A stretch of DNA of 64,000 bases from NCBI RefSeq assembly GCF_036884655.1, contig NC_088347.1:12644001-12708000 (forward strand), read 5' to 3'. Position numbers and translations under genes: made by a program. Numbering within the stretch: position 1 is the stretch's first letter; the number at the start of each line of letters is the position of its first letter. Below, one piece after another: positions 1-12,715 of the stretch. This stretch comes from Musa acuminata AAA Group. Its lineage: Eukaryota; Streptophyta; Magnoliopsida; Zingiberales; Musaceae. Under the pieces are notes generated by a model. It made no database searches. It worked only from the letters and a program-made list of their open reading frames with translations, and was not told the origin of the DNA.

Positions 1-1022
1 AACAACTTTCCTCTTGAAGAATTAATTAGGTCACTAATGACCTACAAAATGACATACAAAGCTCATAAAGAGCATGAGGACACCCTTCCAAAGAATAGGA
101 AGGATACGACACTTAGAACTCAAGAAGACCACTTGAGAGAAAACTCAAGTGATGAGTACTTTAACGATGACTTGCACTTTTAACAAGAAAATTTAAAAAA
201 TTATTAAAAAAATAAATTTAAAAATTATTCTAAAAATAAATTTGAACCCAAGAAAGACCAAGTAATTTGCTACGAATGCAAGAAGTCAAGACACTATAAA
301 AGTGAATGTCCCTAAGCCAAGAAGAGAATACCAAAGAAGAAGCGCTCAAAGCAACATGGGATGACTTAAGCACATCCGAAGAAGAGGAGCTCAACACCGA
401 GCAAATTGCTCATTATGCACTAATGGCCATTGGAGAGGAGGTATCAAGTTCAATTGATGCAAATTTATCATTTGATAAATTATTAAATGCTTTTCATGAT
501 TTATTTGATGAATGCAAAATAATTAGTAGAAAATATAAATTATTAAAAAAGGAGCATGATTCTCTTATTAGTAATTTCGATAAATTAAAAATTGAGCATA
601 ATGATAGTTTAGCTCCATGTACGAAATGTCATGATTTAGAAATAATTCAAAAGGAGAACTTGCTACTCAAGGATACCTTAAAGAAATTTGAGGTTGGTAG
701 CAAGTTCTTGAACATGTTCCTTACCAATAAGGGTCACGTTCATAAAAGAAGTGGAATCGGATTTGTGAGAAGCTCTCACCAAAATCCAACCACCTTCATT
801 AAAGGCCCTATCTTGCATATTTTGCACCAAAACAAATGCAACTTTTATTACAAACATGGACATAGAGCTTATCATTGTCCATTCAATAAGGTTAGTCCAA
901 AAAAATTGATTTGAGTTTCTAAAGAAACAATAAAGAACTCCATACAACATGATAAGCAATTTAGATCGGTTTTTGAGGCACCCAAGATCAAATGGGTACA
1001 TAAAAATCATCCTCTTTTATAG
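1..1022 (+). pseudogene. SIRE-A1 gag (C-terminal part), degraded
   Basis: Nucleocapsid part of the capsid polyprotein that packages retrotransposon RNA. A zinc knuckle of form C-X2-C-X4-H-X4-C is visible at 268-309. A second one near 838-879 has its second Cys changed to Tyr. A Lys/Glu/Leu-rich segment lies between them (about 480-720) and could form a coiled coil. There are stops near 181 and 313, and the reading continues to TAG at 1020-1022, which borders pol. The same TAG sits at this place in SIRE-C and A3. The N-terminal capsid part is outside the window. Confidence 0.85.
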
Positions 1023-4000
1023 AAACGTATACCATTACAAGCTAGGTGCAAGAGATGATACCTTGATAGTGGATGCTCAAGGCATATGATCGGAGATCCA
1101 TCTCAATTCTCTAAGCTTATTAGCATAGACGAAGGATATGTCACATTCGGAGATAACAACAAGGGTAAAATCATTGGCAAAGGAACCATAGGTAACAAAT
1201 CTAACTTCTTTATTGAAGATATTTTGTTAGTTGATGGTTTAAAACATAACCTCTTGAACATTAATCAATTATGTGATAAAGGATATATTATTAAATTTGA
1301 ATCTAATGCTCGCATAATTGAAAAACTACACAACAACACATCTATGATTGTATTAAAATAAAATAACGTATATACTATTAACATCAATGATCTTTACAAT
1401 GAAATGTGTTTTTCGGTTTTGAATGACGATGCTTGGCTTTGGCATAGGAGATTAGGTCATGCTAGCATGAAACTAATCACCCAAATTTCATTCAAAGAAC
1501 TTGTAAGAGAAATTCCTCATATCAAGTTCATCAAAGATAATATATGTGATACTTGTCAATTAGGAAAACAAATAAAAGGTAGCTTCAAACCTAAGAATCA
1601 AATAAGCACCTCTAGACCTTTGCAATTGATCCATATGGACTTATTCAGACCAATTTCTACATCAAGCCTTGGAGGTAGCAAATATGCTTTTGTCATTATA
1701 AATGATTATGGTAGATACACATGGACTTATTTCTTGACACACAAAAGTGAATGCCTTAGATATTTCATCAAGTTTTGTAAACTTGTTCAAAATGAAAAGG
1801 GTTCTATGATTTTGTCAATTCGGAGTGATCACAGTGGTGAATTTCAAAACCATGATTTTTAAGAATTTTGTGAATCTAATGGATACAACCACAACTTCTC
1901 TACTCCAAGAAATCCTCAATAAAATGGAGTAGTAGAAAAAAAGAATAAAAATTTACAAGAAATGCCAAGAACCATATTGAATGAACATATCCTATCCAAA
2001 TATTTTTGGGCCGAAGCCATAAACACGACATGCTATGTCATGAATAGAATTCTAGTAAGCCCCTTACCAAAACTCCTTATGAGTTGTGGAACAACAAAAA
2101 ACCCAATGTTTCATATTTTAAAGTTTTTGAGTATAAGTGTTTTATTTTGAATGAAAAAGATGCCTTAGGAAAATTTGATACTAAATCCGATGAAGGAATT
2201 TTTCTTGGCTATTCTTTGATTTCTAAAGCATTTCGTATCTTCAATAAAAGAACTTTAATTATAGAATAATCCATTCATGTTATTTTTAATGATATTTTCA
2301 AAATTAAGAAAAATAATTTTGATGATGATGTTAATTTTGATATTTTGAATTTAAATGAAACCCTTTCTCCAACTAGCAACTTGGATGCATCCACTTCCGA
2401 AATATCCTTACACAAGGATTGGAAGTACGTAGATGCTCATCCTAAGGAGCTAATTCTATGAGACACATCTAAAGGGGTTTGAACATGTTATTCTCTCAAA
2501 AATTTTTGTGCCAACGTTACTTTTCTCTCCTATATTGAACCTAAATGTATTGATGAAGCCATGAAAAATGATTCATAGATTATCGTAATGCAAAATGAGT
2601 TAAATCAATTTGAGAGAAATGAGGTGTAGAAGCTTGTTCCTAGGCCAAATTATCATTTAGTTATTGGTACTAAATGGGTCTTTAGAAATAAACAAAATGA
2701 ATCTGGTATCGTGGTTAGAAACAAGGCTAGATTAGTGGCTAAAGCTTTCAACTAAGAAGAAGGTATCAATTATGAAGAAACCTTTGCTCCTGTGGCTCGA
2801 TTAGAAGCCATAAAGGATGCTCCTTGCCTATACTCGTAGTAATAATTTTAAATTGTTTCAAATGGATGTTAAAAGTACTTTTCTTAATGGCTTTATTTTC
2901 GAAGAAGTTTATGTTGAACAACCTCTCGGATTTGAGAATGATAGTTTCCCTAATCATGTGTTTAAACTGACTAAAGCTCTCTATGGTTTAAAATAAGCCC
3001 CAAGGGCTTGGTATGAGAGACTTAGTCCATTTTTTATTAAAAATAATTTCTCTAAAGGCAAGGTCGATACTACATTGTTTATAAAAAAATTTAAAAATAA
3101 TTTTATTATTGTTCAAATTTATATTGATGATATTATTTTTGGTTCAACGAATGAATCTCTTTGTGAATCATTTGCTAAAAGTATGAATCTTGAATTTGAA
3201 ATGAGTTTGATGGGGGAATTAACTTTCTTTTTGGGCTTACAAATTAAACAACTAAGTAATGATACATTTCTTAGTCAAACAAAATACGCTTTAGATTTGC
3301 TAAAAAGGTTTAATATGGATAGCTCAAAAGCTATCAACACTCTCATGAGCACCTCCACTAAGTTAGAAATTGATGAAAGTGAAGAAACCTTCGATCAAAA
3401 AACTTATAGGGGTATGATAGAAAGTCTACTATACCTTATCGCAACAAGATCGAATATCATGTTTAGTGTAGGTCTTTATGCTAGGTTTCAATTAAATCCT
3501 AAGATATCTCATCTCAAAGCAGTTAAAAGAATACTTAGATATCTTAAAGGTACCACTAATATAGGATTATGGTATCCAAAATCTGAGAATTTTGAGTTAA
3601 TTGCTTATGCTGATGCAGATTTTGTTGGATGTAGACTAGATAGAAAAAGCACATCAAGAACATGTCAATTTTTGGGACATGCCCTTGTTTCCTAGTCACC
3701 CAAGAAACAAAACTCGATTGCACTATCTACAACCGAAGCTGAGTATATTGCAGCTAGTGCATGTTGTGCACAAGTTGTGTGGATGAAAAACACTTTAGAG
3801 GATTATAAGATTCATCTTAAAAACATCTCCATAAAATGTGATAACACAAGTACAATATGTTTAACAAAGAATCTCATTCAACACTCTAGAACAAAACATA
3901 TTGATATTAGACATCACTTTATATGAGATCATGTCACTAATCATGATGTAATCCTAGAGTTTATTGATACTAAACATCAATTAGTTGATATTTTTACAAA

Positions 4001-4058
4001 GCCTTTAAGTGAAGAACAATTGATTTTATTAGGAATGTTGACTTGTCCGAATGCATGA
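1023..4058 (+). pseudogene. SIRE-A1 pol: protease, integrase, RT, RNase H, degraded
   Basis: Copia pol in the order protease, integrase, RT, RNase H. The aspartic protease triad D-S-G is intact at 1065-1073, but the Trp codon just before it is TGA. The pre-integrase HRRLGH motif lies near 1450, and the integrase DLF and SDHSGEF blocks follow at about 1640 and 1825. RT has the catalytic YIDD at 3120-3131. RNase H has DADFVG near 3615 and the STTEAEY block near 3730. Stops interrupt it at about 1359, 1860, 1920, 2267, 2460, 2577, 2995, 3694 and 3925. It ends at TGA 4056-4058. No functional product is expected. Confidence 0.92.
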
Positions 4059-5339
4059 ATATTGAATTTGTTGATTTATCTTGATTCTTTGATCACTCAC
4101 TTAAATTCGATGCTGGAAATTTTATGATACGAATTTTATATGATGATAAGATTGTGTGCCTCAATAACATGTTTACTTTGATGTTGAAAATTTTGTGCCT
4201 TGATGCTAAAAGTTTCCATAATGATGAGCATGTTATACTTTCATGATTGTGATTTGAGAAGTTTTAATCATACATCAGATTCTTAATCTTTGAGTACTAC
4301 AAAGCACTGATGATTTTACCTTCATGATTGTGATTAAAAAGCTATGACAAAACATTGTCCGAATGCATGATTTTATTTCTCTTCGGGATTTAATGTAGTT
4401 CTTGAATGGAGCTTTCATGAGCCTATGTCATATCAAATTTATTTCATATCCATGCTCCATCACTAAATGATTTTTGATACATAAAATTAATTGATAAATG
4501 TATCTCTCATGGATTTATCTTTTGTAAATTTTGATTGAGAAATAGATTTGATGTAATGATTCCTTAACATGAATTCCTTCTTGAAGAAGGAAGAATTTTT
4601 TTTTGAGATGAACACTTGCAAGGATTTAATTTCACATGTATATCTTGATCCTTGTAAAAAATAAGCATGATTTTATCATTTTGAATAAAAAATAAAATGA
4701 AACTCTCTTATCATTTTCAAAATTGGTTCTCAATGACTTTTCCTCCTTACTTTCCTCCTTCATGTAAAGTTTTGATGATAAAGAAAAGGGAAGAAGTAAT
4801 GAAAGCTATCTCTTTAATGTGAGAACTTTTGAATGATACCATGTCATGAATGCTTTAAAAATAATTGGTATGTTTTTTTTTGTGTGACATGAATTTTTAC
4901 CACACTTTTATATATTGTTGAATCGTTCTCCTTTATGTTGATGACAAAGGGGGAGAAAAATATGGTAAATTGATGATAAATGTATGTAATTTTACACTTG
5001 AAATGTTTCCATTATGATAAGATATCTATAGCTTAATTTGAAATATTATAAATTGATATCTTATCATAGAATGAATTGCTATGATTATTATCCTTCATAT
5101 TTGAAATATAAGACTTGAAAATAGATGTCATGCCTTGACATCATTTTCAGAAAGTTACATCATGATAGGAATTATGATGGGTGTATTGATAAGTTTAAAT
5201 GAACTTAACTTATCAATATGTCTCTTGAATTCAAAGGCTTTGAATTCAAGAATGATTTTTCTCAAGTATGGCATATAGATAGGGGGAGTTAAGGTTAACT
5301 CCGTCATCAATTCATTGTCATCATAAAAAAGGGGGAAAT
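4059..5339 (+). other. SIRE-A1 non-coding region between pol and 3' LTR
   Basis: About 1.28 kb of AT-rich sequence with many ATGA/TGAT words and no convincing ORF. The comparable region of SIRE-C holds a 371-aa ORF, which is absent here. Three purine tracts are visible: GACAAAGGGGGAGAA near 4942, GATAGGGGGAGTT near 5279, and the tract abutting the LTR at 5325-5339. The last 250 bases match, in reverse, the last 530 bases of the window (element A2). Confidence 0.8.
5325..5339 (+). other. Polypurine tract of SIRE-A1
   Basis: AAAAAAGGGGGAAAT lies directly before the LTR start TGTTGAATC. This is the expected primer site for plus-strand DNA synthesis in an LTR element. Confidence 0.85.
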
Positions 5340-6824
5340 TGTTGAATCTCGAATTTTGATGATGAAGTCAATTGTCATTTGTTGATCTAATCAATATGTT
5401 GAGAAAAGTGTGTAGGATTAACTATGATGGCAGTAAGACATGTAGCAGGTGTTGTGCCGGAGTCAAGATCAAGATCATGTTGAGAGTACGAGAGTTCGTC
5501 GGAAGTCCGGACGTTCATCGGAAGTTCTACGGGAACCAGTTGAGAAGTCCAGGAGCTTGCCATAGAAGCTCGTCGGAACTCACCAAGAAGATTGTCATGA
5601 AGTCCAAGAGCTTGCCGGGAGTCCACCGGAGCATCACCAAGGGTTCGTCGGATGTTCGCCGGAAGTACGCTGGAAGCTCGTCGGAAGAAGCGATTGACGC
5701 ACCGGAACACAGAATTGTAGTAATCATGTCATAATTATCATAGTTAGAGTATAGATTAAGTTAGGGTTGGCAGGTAATCCCACTAACTTAATTAGGGGCC
5801 AATTGGACCCTTAACATACCCAAATTGGGCCGAATGGAACAGCCCATTTGGACCCAGAATTCTTGACCGATGGTGGCACCGTCCAGGAGACTCGGTCTCC
5901 TAGGGATTCTGAGTGGTAATATCGCCCCTATTAGCGGTGATACCGTTGGCCGTTATTGCTGCCAGTGGTGGTACCGCCCCTATTAGGCGGTGGTACCGCC
6001 TGAGCTCGGCCTTCGAGCGTTGTCAAGCGGTAGTACCGCCTAGATTGAGCAATAGTACCGCTCAGTGTCCGATGACAGGTGTTGATACTGCCTAATAATA
6101 GCGGTGGTACCGTCAGGACCCTGGAAATCTGGGAATGGACACTTTTAGGCTCCATTTTCAAACTCATTGGGGCCTATATAAATCCCACCCTTTCCTGCAT
6201 GAAAGGGCAACGAAAACTTGACATTATTGTGAGTCTTTGAGGCCTTAAAAGTATTGTAAAAGCTAGAGTTCTCCTCCTTCCTTCTTCTAAGTGTTGAGAT
6301 CATTCAAGAGAGGAGTGAAACTTGTAAGGGTTATCTCCTAAGCCCAGCAAAAGGAGAAAAGCTATAAAAGGATAGTTGGCCTTCGCCTATTGAAGGAAGG
6401 CCTCTAGTGGACATTGGTGACCTCGTCGGAGGAGGAAGTTGATAGTGGATGTAGGTCACGTTGACTGAACCACTCTAAAATCTCGGTTTATATTTACTTT
6501 GAGCATCTTTCCTTTATAGCAAACTGCCACTCCTCCTTATTGTGCTTTAAATACATCTACATTCGCTTTGATGTAAAACATATTTCGAGATCGGCTTTCT
6601 ACGAAGACTTTACGAAATCTATGTTTTTGTGATTTACACTGCTGCAAATCACCTTAGTCTTCTCCTATATTTTTACTTTAGACTTCAAGCTCAAATTCCT
6701 TCCGAAATGAATTGAGTTGAATCGACTTTAATCGAAACAAGGTTTTTGAAATCGTGAAATTTTTTCGCTACACTAATTCACCACCCCCCCCCCCCCCCCT
6801 CTTAGTGTGCTCTTGATCCTAACA
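5340..6824 (+). repeat. 3' LTR of SIRE-A1 (1485 bp)
   Basis: Begins TGTTGAATCTC after the polypurine tract and ends GATCCTAACA, giving the TG...CA ends of an LTR. Contains a TATA-like box CTATATAAAT at 6174-6183, a GC-rich block of repeated GCGGTGGTACCGCC-type units at about 5866-6115, and a run of C near 6784-6799 just before CTCTTAGTG. Short ORFs across it are chance openings. Confidence 0.92.
6174..6183 (+). promoter_or_regulatory. TATA-like box in SIRE-A1 LTR
   Basis: CTATATAAAT follows GGGGC and the GC-rich block. The same GGCCTATAAAT context recurs at this place in the other SIRE LTRs, which supports a role as the element promoter. Confidence 0.6.
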
Positions 6825-8381
6825 GTATGAAATTTAAGACATTTACTAAGCTAAATAAGTCCGTAAGTCTAGGTTTTTTCCGGCGAGCTTCCAACGATCT
6901 TTTGATGAACTTCTGACGATCTCTCGGTAGCATTCCAGCGGACTCTTGGCAAACTCCTAGAACTCTCAGCAAACTCCTGGACTTTATGATGATCTTCTTA
7001 GCAAGTTTCGATAAGCTTCTTTGGCAAGCTCCTAGACTTCTTGGTCAATTTTGATAAAATATCCGACGAACGTCCGGACTTCCGATGAACTATCGAACTC
7101 CCAACGAAATCTTGTTCTTAACTTCGGGACTTTATTTTGCTTTATACCTTGCTATCGTAGTTAATCTTGCACACTTAAAAACTACTTCGATCTAGACAAT
7201 TATTACAAAGTTTGAATCAAATATTGTCTGACATGTCATTAGTTTCTCATTCGAATCTTCGGCGCCTTATCTTCACTTACGGCCTATTGCTCAATCGGCC
7301 AATTGACCTTTGCAACTATGATTTACTTGGCACAATTTTCGCTCTTCTTGGCCCAATGCCTGCCCATGGCCTGAAGCCTTCTGCTAATACGTTGACCGAT
7401 CCTACGGCTCGACGTCCAATCTTATGACATATTTTTTTTCAGCCCAACATGATTCTTCCTGCTTTAATTGTCTCATCCTGATCGAATCTTCCTGCATCAC
7501 TCAAAATGCAGATTAAATCATAAACACTCTCAATTAGTTTCATCATCAAAATTCGAGATTCAACAATTTTCTCCTTTTTGATGATGACAACCAATTGATG
7601 ATGGAGTTTAAACAAACTCCCCCTATCAATATGCCTTATTGATAGAAACTTTGAAATCATAGTATTTCAACATTGCATGCAACATGAGTATTGAAGTATC
7701 TAATTTATCACATCATTGCATGCATTATAAAATCATGCATAATCATCATTCTATGCATGATTGTCATCATAACTTGTCCCCCTTTGTCATCAATAAAAAG
7801 AAGTGCAATTAGCAAGTGTCTAGACATAGTTTCAAATCATTGTATAAGAAACATAATCTTAAGTTTTATCATCATGTAAGTTAGCAAGTAATTTTTTCTT
7901 CTCTTTTGAGAAGTGCAATTTTTTACTTCCTTGGCAAAGCGAAAGCTAGCAAAAGTTTATATTATTTTACATATAAGCTAGCAATAATTTTGAGTTTTGC
8001 AAGTTTGTAAATTTTCTAGATGTACAAGTTAGCATGTTTTACTTCTTGAGATATGCAATTTGCAAGCTAGCAAATTTTTGCTTCCTTTGCAATGTTTGAG
8101 CTAGAAATTTTTGCTTCCTTTTTGTATATATCATCATGCAAGCTAGCAGATTTTATCTTCCCCTTTGTCATTGTCAAAAAGAAGGGAAGAATACAATTTT
8201 ATAATTCTTTTTCTCTTTATAACAATTTTCAAAGCACGACAAAGGTAAAGTATCAATCCTTTTTTTTTTATAATTTGTTTATGTATCATTATAGTTTCAA
8301 ATTAAAACATGCTCCCCAATTTTAAAACCTTACATTTCATTCTTACTTCATGCATGATACAAAAAATAAATCAATCATCAC
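6825..8381 (-). mobile_element. SIRE-B1: reverse partial LTR plus 3' internal region
   Basis: 6825-7565 reads in reverse as the first half of a SIRE LTR (its start, TGTTGAATCTCG, is at 7565). 7566-8381 is the reverse of the 3' internal region of gag-only element B2: the words around CCCCCTTTGTCATCAA at 7780 and the GCTAGC/TTGCA-rich stretch match 17560-17830 in inverse. The LTR is cut at 6825, where SIRE-A1 ends. The internal region is cut at about 8381, where Angela-type sequence begins. No ORF of note. Confidence 0.85.
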
Positions 8382-9103
8382 TACCTGCTCGTGACACTCA
8401 GAGCATGTGACATATCAAGCCTGGAATATAGTATAGCATACATGATAGACTCTATTACTAAGGCATAAGGTATCTTATCCATGTTCACCCTTTCTTCAAG
8501 AGTCTTTGGGGACATACTCGTAGAAAGCGATATCCCATGTCTCATCGGTATGAGACCTCTCTTGAAATTTTTCATGCCAAACCTTTTGACAATGGTGTTT
8601 ATGTACTTGGACTAGGACAAGCTAAACATCCTCTTGGATCTATCTCTATAGATCTGAATCTCCAAGATTTATGATGTTTCTCCTAAGTCCTTCATGGAGA
8701 AGTGTTTAGATAACCAAGCTTTTACTGTGAATAATATTCCTATATCATTCTCTACCAAGAAAGTGATAGCAGTCCCACTTACCTTCTTGTGCACACAAGG
8801 CTCATCTTCATTCTTAACGAAGTCATAAGATCTGATTGCCTCATCAAATCTTATGTTCCAACTTCGAGAAGCTTGCTTTAGTCCATAAATGGTTCTAAGT
8901 AACCTGCACACCTTATCTGGGCAGTCCTTGGACACAAATCTCTCGAGTTGTATCATATACATCTCCTCCTCAAGTTTGCCATTGAGGAATGCAGTTTTCA
9001 CGTCCATCTGCCAGATCTCACAATCATAGTATGCTGCAATAGCCAATAGAATTCAGATGGATTTTAGCATGGTTGTGGGTGAGAAGGTTTCATCATAGTT
9101 AAC
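8382..9103 (-). pseudogene. Angela/Tork-type copia pol fragment (RT region)
   Basis: In reverse this encodes the RT of the same family as the large Angela-type element at 58749-61100. The block MDVKTAFLNGKLEEEMYM, the YGLKQASRSWN block and the downstream MSPKTLEERVNMD block are visible. The catalytic VDD segment is lost: the protein runs from the FLV block into ENDIGILFTV. It is cut on the left by SIRE-B1 and on the right by the LTR of R-A. It is a relic. Confidence 0.88.
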
Positions 9104-9489
9104 TGTTATGACTCTAGCTAGGAGATTCCTAATTGAGAGGGGCATTCATGTAAAACCTACCTAGTTGAACCCTATTAAAGAGGTGAAGAGGTCGGCTAGG
9201 GTTAGAAGGTTGTTTCTTAGAGAAGCATTAGGAGTTATAAAAGAATATGAGTCTTAAGTAGGAGTCATATTAGGAGTTGGCTAGAAGTAGGAGTCTTGAG
9301 TAGGAGTCCTATTAGAAGTTGGGGTTTAGAAGCCCTATAAATAGTCATGTATTCATTATCTTTTCTTAAGCAATAGATGAATATTTTCTGTAACCTTTGA
9401 GTAGCAACATGGAGGAAGGAACCCCTATAGAGTTCCAAGGAGGCCGATCCCCTAAAGAGATCAACCCTAAGCTTAGAATCTGCAAGGGT
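9104..9489 (+). repeat. 5' LTR of R-A (main part)
   Basis: Begins TGTTATGACTCTAGC and carries repeated 'TAGGAGTC..ATTAGGAGTT' words, then the TATA box at 9335-9344 and a block ending AATCTGCAAGGGT. It matches the LTRs of R-C. Its last seven bases (TCTAACA) lie at 12046-12052, beyond the inserted solo LTR. Confidence 0.9.
9335..9344 (+). promoter_or_regulatory. TATA box of R-A LTR
   Basis: CTATAAATAG after AGAAGCC. The same word is present at the same LTR position in R-B (22598-22607) and R-C (58515-58524, minus). Confidence 0.65.
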
Positions 9490-12040
9490 TGTCATAACCC
9501 CTAAATTTAATTCTCATTCAGGGGGTGTGAACCTAACTCAAAAATGATAATATTAGAATTCAATAAACATTCCAGGATCCAAACATACATTTGAGGATAT
9601 TAAGAAAATATTTAAGTCAAAATTCACCTCTATAATCCACAATTCACAAAACCTGTGCAGTTTATAATCATACCATCATATCACGTAATGATTCACAAAA
9701 TCCAAAGCCAACTCAACTAAACCATAACCACATCATAAATCCATCAGTATGGGAATCTATACAATCACACACCCAACATGTACCATATGTTTATATCATT
9801 ATACAATTTAAATTTAACATTCCCAAAATCCCGATATGAAAAGTACTTTTCAAATAATTACAAGATACATCAATCTAGAGTTGTTGTTGATATTTCATTA
9901 CACACGAAGGAACTTATACAACATCAACCTATCAAGTATGAAATATTTGCCACAAAACCTTCTAGCTTTCCACTACCTCAACCTAATTTACACATTTTAG
10001 CGAGCGATTAGCTATCCTGAAAAATTTATATAGCAATGGAGTGAGCATATAAAGCTCAAAAGTGACTAACATATCCATAGCAAAGAGGATAGTTTTTCAA
10101 ACAAATAAGGTATCAAAATATAAAGCAGAGATACAAGATGAAATAGAAGTCGTTTTGTTTTGAATGCAGAATTATAATGTCGTATCATTCGAAACATGTT
10201 TTGTTCATATAATTGAGGAAAGGTAATTGGAGCATATCATTAGCATAAGGAGCATATCCATGGCATATGATATTTTTCAAGGCATAACAAAGACATCTAA
10301 ACATTTTGGAACATATCAAAGAACAAAATATAAATAGAAGCTCAAATGTCACATGACGTTGCATTCATTTTATTCTTAACCAAAGCATGCATAGAAACAT
10401 AGCCAAAGCTTTGGATATCATGTCAAATACATAGAAGATAAAGTGAGATCCCAAACATAATCTCCCACGCCTAGGAGCATTATTCATCCACGTCTAGATG
10501 AAGCCAGAGGGGGCTGGCAAAGCATCACGGGCTCTAAGCACATACCCTTTACCATTTCTAGCAAAGGTTCAGATAATCCCTTTACCATTTCTAACAAAGG
10601 TCTAAATAATCCCACAAACACCAAAGTACAAAAGGGTATTGTGAACAATAATTTGGAAAACATCATAAACACATGTGGAACAACAGAATGCATGTTTCTA
10701 TAACGGAACATTATGATCCAAACATGAACTTTACATAATAAAATCAGGTATAAAAATAATTGAAGGATAAGAGTACATAAGAATTTAAAGTAGTAATGTA
10801 AAGCTCATTTGAAGTAAGGGTTTCTGCTGAAATCGATTTCCAACGAGAAGAAACAAGAAGAGCCGAAATTGACCAAAGCTTGATTCTAGCAAAATTTGAA
10901 AGGCACTTCGTATGAATTATCTAAATAACCAATTATACTCCAATTTATACCAAATAGGTATCATTTGAAGGATGTGTCAGTCTAGTTTTAGGTAAATTAA
11001 GTTTTTCATGAATTGGAGTTTACTACAGGGAGTTACAAATAATTTCATAGCGAAAGATCTGAAAACATCAGCTCTATTTTACTGAGTCCATAGGGTCGAT
11101 AAAAATAGATGTTTCAGTTTACAATTGTACTCCAAAAATTCAAACCAGGTAAGCTCAGAAATAATTTTGAGTATAGTTTCCAATAAATCATACTCTATAT
11201 GAATTAGAATTCCCAACAGAAAGCTATAAGCAGTTAAGCAACAAGAGGTCAGAAATTATAGTCCTTATTTTATAGAATCTATATTGTTAATTGAACTAGA
11301 AGTCTTAGTAGAAATTTAAACTCCAAATCATTCAGTCTCAGTATCAAAATAAATATATTTGAGTCTACTTTCAAATGGATTGGGTTTTGCCTAAATTGGA
11401 GTTTAGTGCTAAAAGTTAGGTCTAAAACAGTGCATAGAGGTCAGATTACCAAAAAATTACAAATTCATGGCTTTGTATCAAAACGAAAGAAATGTCTGTT
11501 CTAAGCTGAAATCTATCAAATTATACAAAATTAAGATGAAAACAGAGATTATAATTTCTATAGGATGGGGTTAGAACACTTGCCTTAGAAAAGTTTGATT
11601 CCCAAATGTGGAGAAATTGATGCAAAACCTCAAGCAACACTTCTTCTTCTTCTTCTTCCCTTCTCTTCTCAAACCCAGGTTAGCTGTAGCTAAGTTTTCC
11701 TCTAGTTAAGATTTCCTTTAGTTTATTCTCTAATTGCATTAGGTTTAGCTAATATAAGGGTTGCAAGGTGTCAAACATGCATGAAAGGGCTTATGTGTCA
11801 TCCATAGAACCAACATGGGTCGCACCATACTTAAGTTAGCTAGTGACACATGTCCACCATTTTTTTTTCTTTAACTTAAATATGAATCTTTCATAAATTA
11901 TATCAAATTTTTAATATTCACATTTAGGTCTCTAGCCATAAACTTCTAATATAAAATTATTTAATATAAAATAATTATTAGCTAATCCTCATATTTACAA
12001 ACAAGCATCTATAAAATTTTTAAAAATGAGGGATGTTACA
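9490..12040 (+). mobile_element. Solo LTR of an unassigned, probably gypsy, element (2551 bp)
   Basis: Begins TGTCATAACCCC, ends GATGTTACA, and is flanked on both sides by AGGGT (9485-9489 and 12041-12045). It interrupts the R-A LTR seven bases before its end. TG...CA ends plus a 5-bp repeat indicate an LTR. No gag, pol, primer site or internal second LTR is seen, so a solo LTR left by LTR-LTR recombination is the simplest reading. The TGTxAxAACxCC start and length recall Del/Tekay LTRs, but the family is not established. Otherwise AT-rich, without meaningful ORFs. The orientation shown is by convention. Confidence 0.85.
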
Positions 12041-12053
12041 AGGGTTCTAACAG

Positions 12054-12069
12054 TTGGTATCAGAGTAAC
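12054..12069 (+). other. Primer binding site of R-A
   Basis: TTGGTATCAGAGTAAC directly follows the LTR end. TGGTATCAGAG is complementary to the 3' end of plant initiator Met tRNA. Confidence 0.85.
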
Positions 12070-12710
12070 ATTCTTGGCATCTCGCTGCCCTTCCACAGCC
12101 ATCCATCAGCCCCCTCCATAGTCGCCCAAAATAATTCCCACAATTGCTTAAAAGATCGTCGCCAAATTCTACCGTCATCTCCACCACCGTGGATTATCCT
12201 TTGATCTCCTCGTGAATTGCAATAGGTTCTGGTTTCCTACCTTATTGTTGTTGTAATTTAGTTATCCTTATTTAAAAATCCAAAAGAAAATTGTTCTTAT
12301 ATTGCTATATAAACTTTTTATCGCAAAGTTTTCATCTCTACGATGAAAGATGCACTACAGAATTCCAACCGCATAGCACAATCTGTTTGATCTAGCTACT
12401 ATATTTTTTCTATCCAAATCTCTATGAAATTTTTATGATAGCTTTGACACTTTTTAACAGCAGATTTTCCTTTGGTTTCGTTAAAAAATTCTTAATATAA
12501 ACCATTGATCTTTTACATCCAAACTGCTACACTTGAAAATCTGTACTGCAGAATTCCAATCGCATAGCATAGTTTGTTTGATCTTGCTACTATGTTTTTA
12601 CCATCCAAATCTCTACGAAATTTTTATGACAACTTTGACACTTCCTAATAGCGGATATCCCTTTGGTTTCGTTAAAAAATTCTCAATATAAACTACTGAT
12701 CTTTTACGCC
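12070..12710 (+). other. R-A untranslated leader (first part)
   Basis: No ORF. Matches in reverse the leader of R-C at about 57650-58340, including the paired 'ATCTGTTTGATC' and 'AAATTTTTATGA' segments. It contains an internal imperfect tandem repeat of about 180 bases (near 12350-12530 and 12540-12710), which R-C also has. It is cut at 12710 by SIRE-B2 and resumes at 19395. Confidence 0.75.
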
Positions 12711-12715
12711 CAAAC

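Larger units (their letters stand above)
1..6824 (+). mobile_element. SIRE-type Ty1/copia retrotransposon A1, 5' truncated by window
   Basis: The window opens inside gag. Order is gag, protease, integrase, RT, RNase H, a non-coding 3' region, polypurine tract and 3' LTR, which is the copia order. The 5' LTR lies upstream of the window. The 3' LTR ends in CTAACA at 6824 and the next base continues a reverse SIRE LTR (B1), so A1 appears to be inserted in that LTR. The coding part carries many stops and is dead. The 3' region matches the reverse element A2 at the right end of the window, so A1 and A2 belong to one subfamily. Confidence 0.93.

Noticed and set aside
5372..5734. 120-codon ORF and its antisense partner in the A1 LTR
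   Set aside because: The same stretch is open in other SIRE LTRs only because of GTCGGAAG-type repeats; it has no start context and no known domain.
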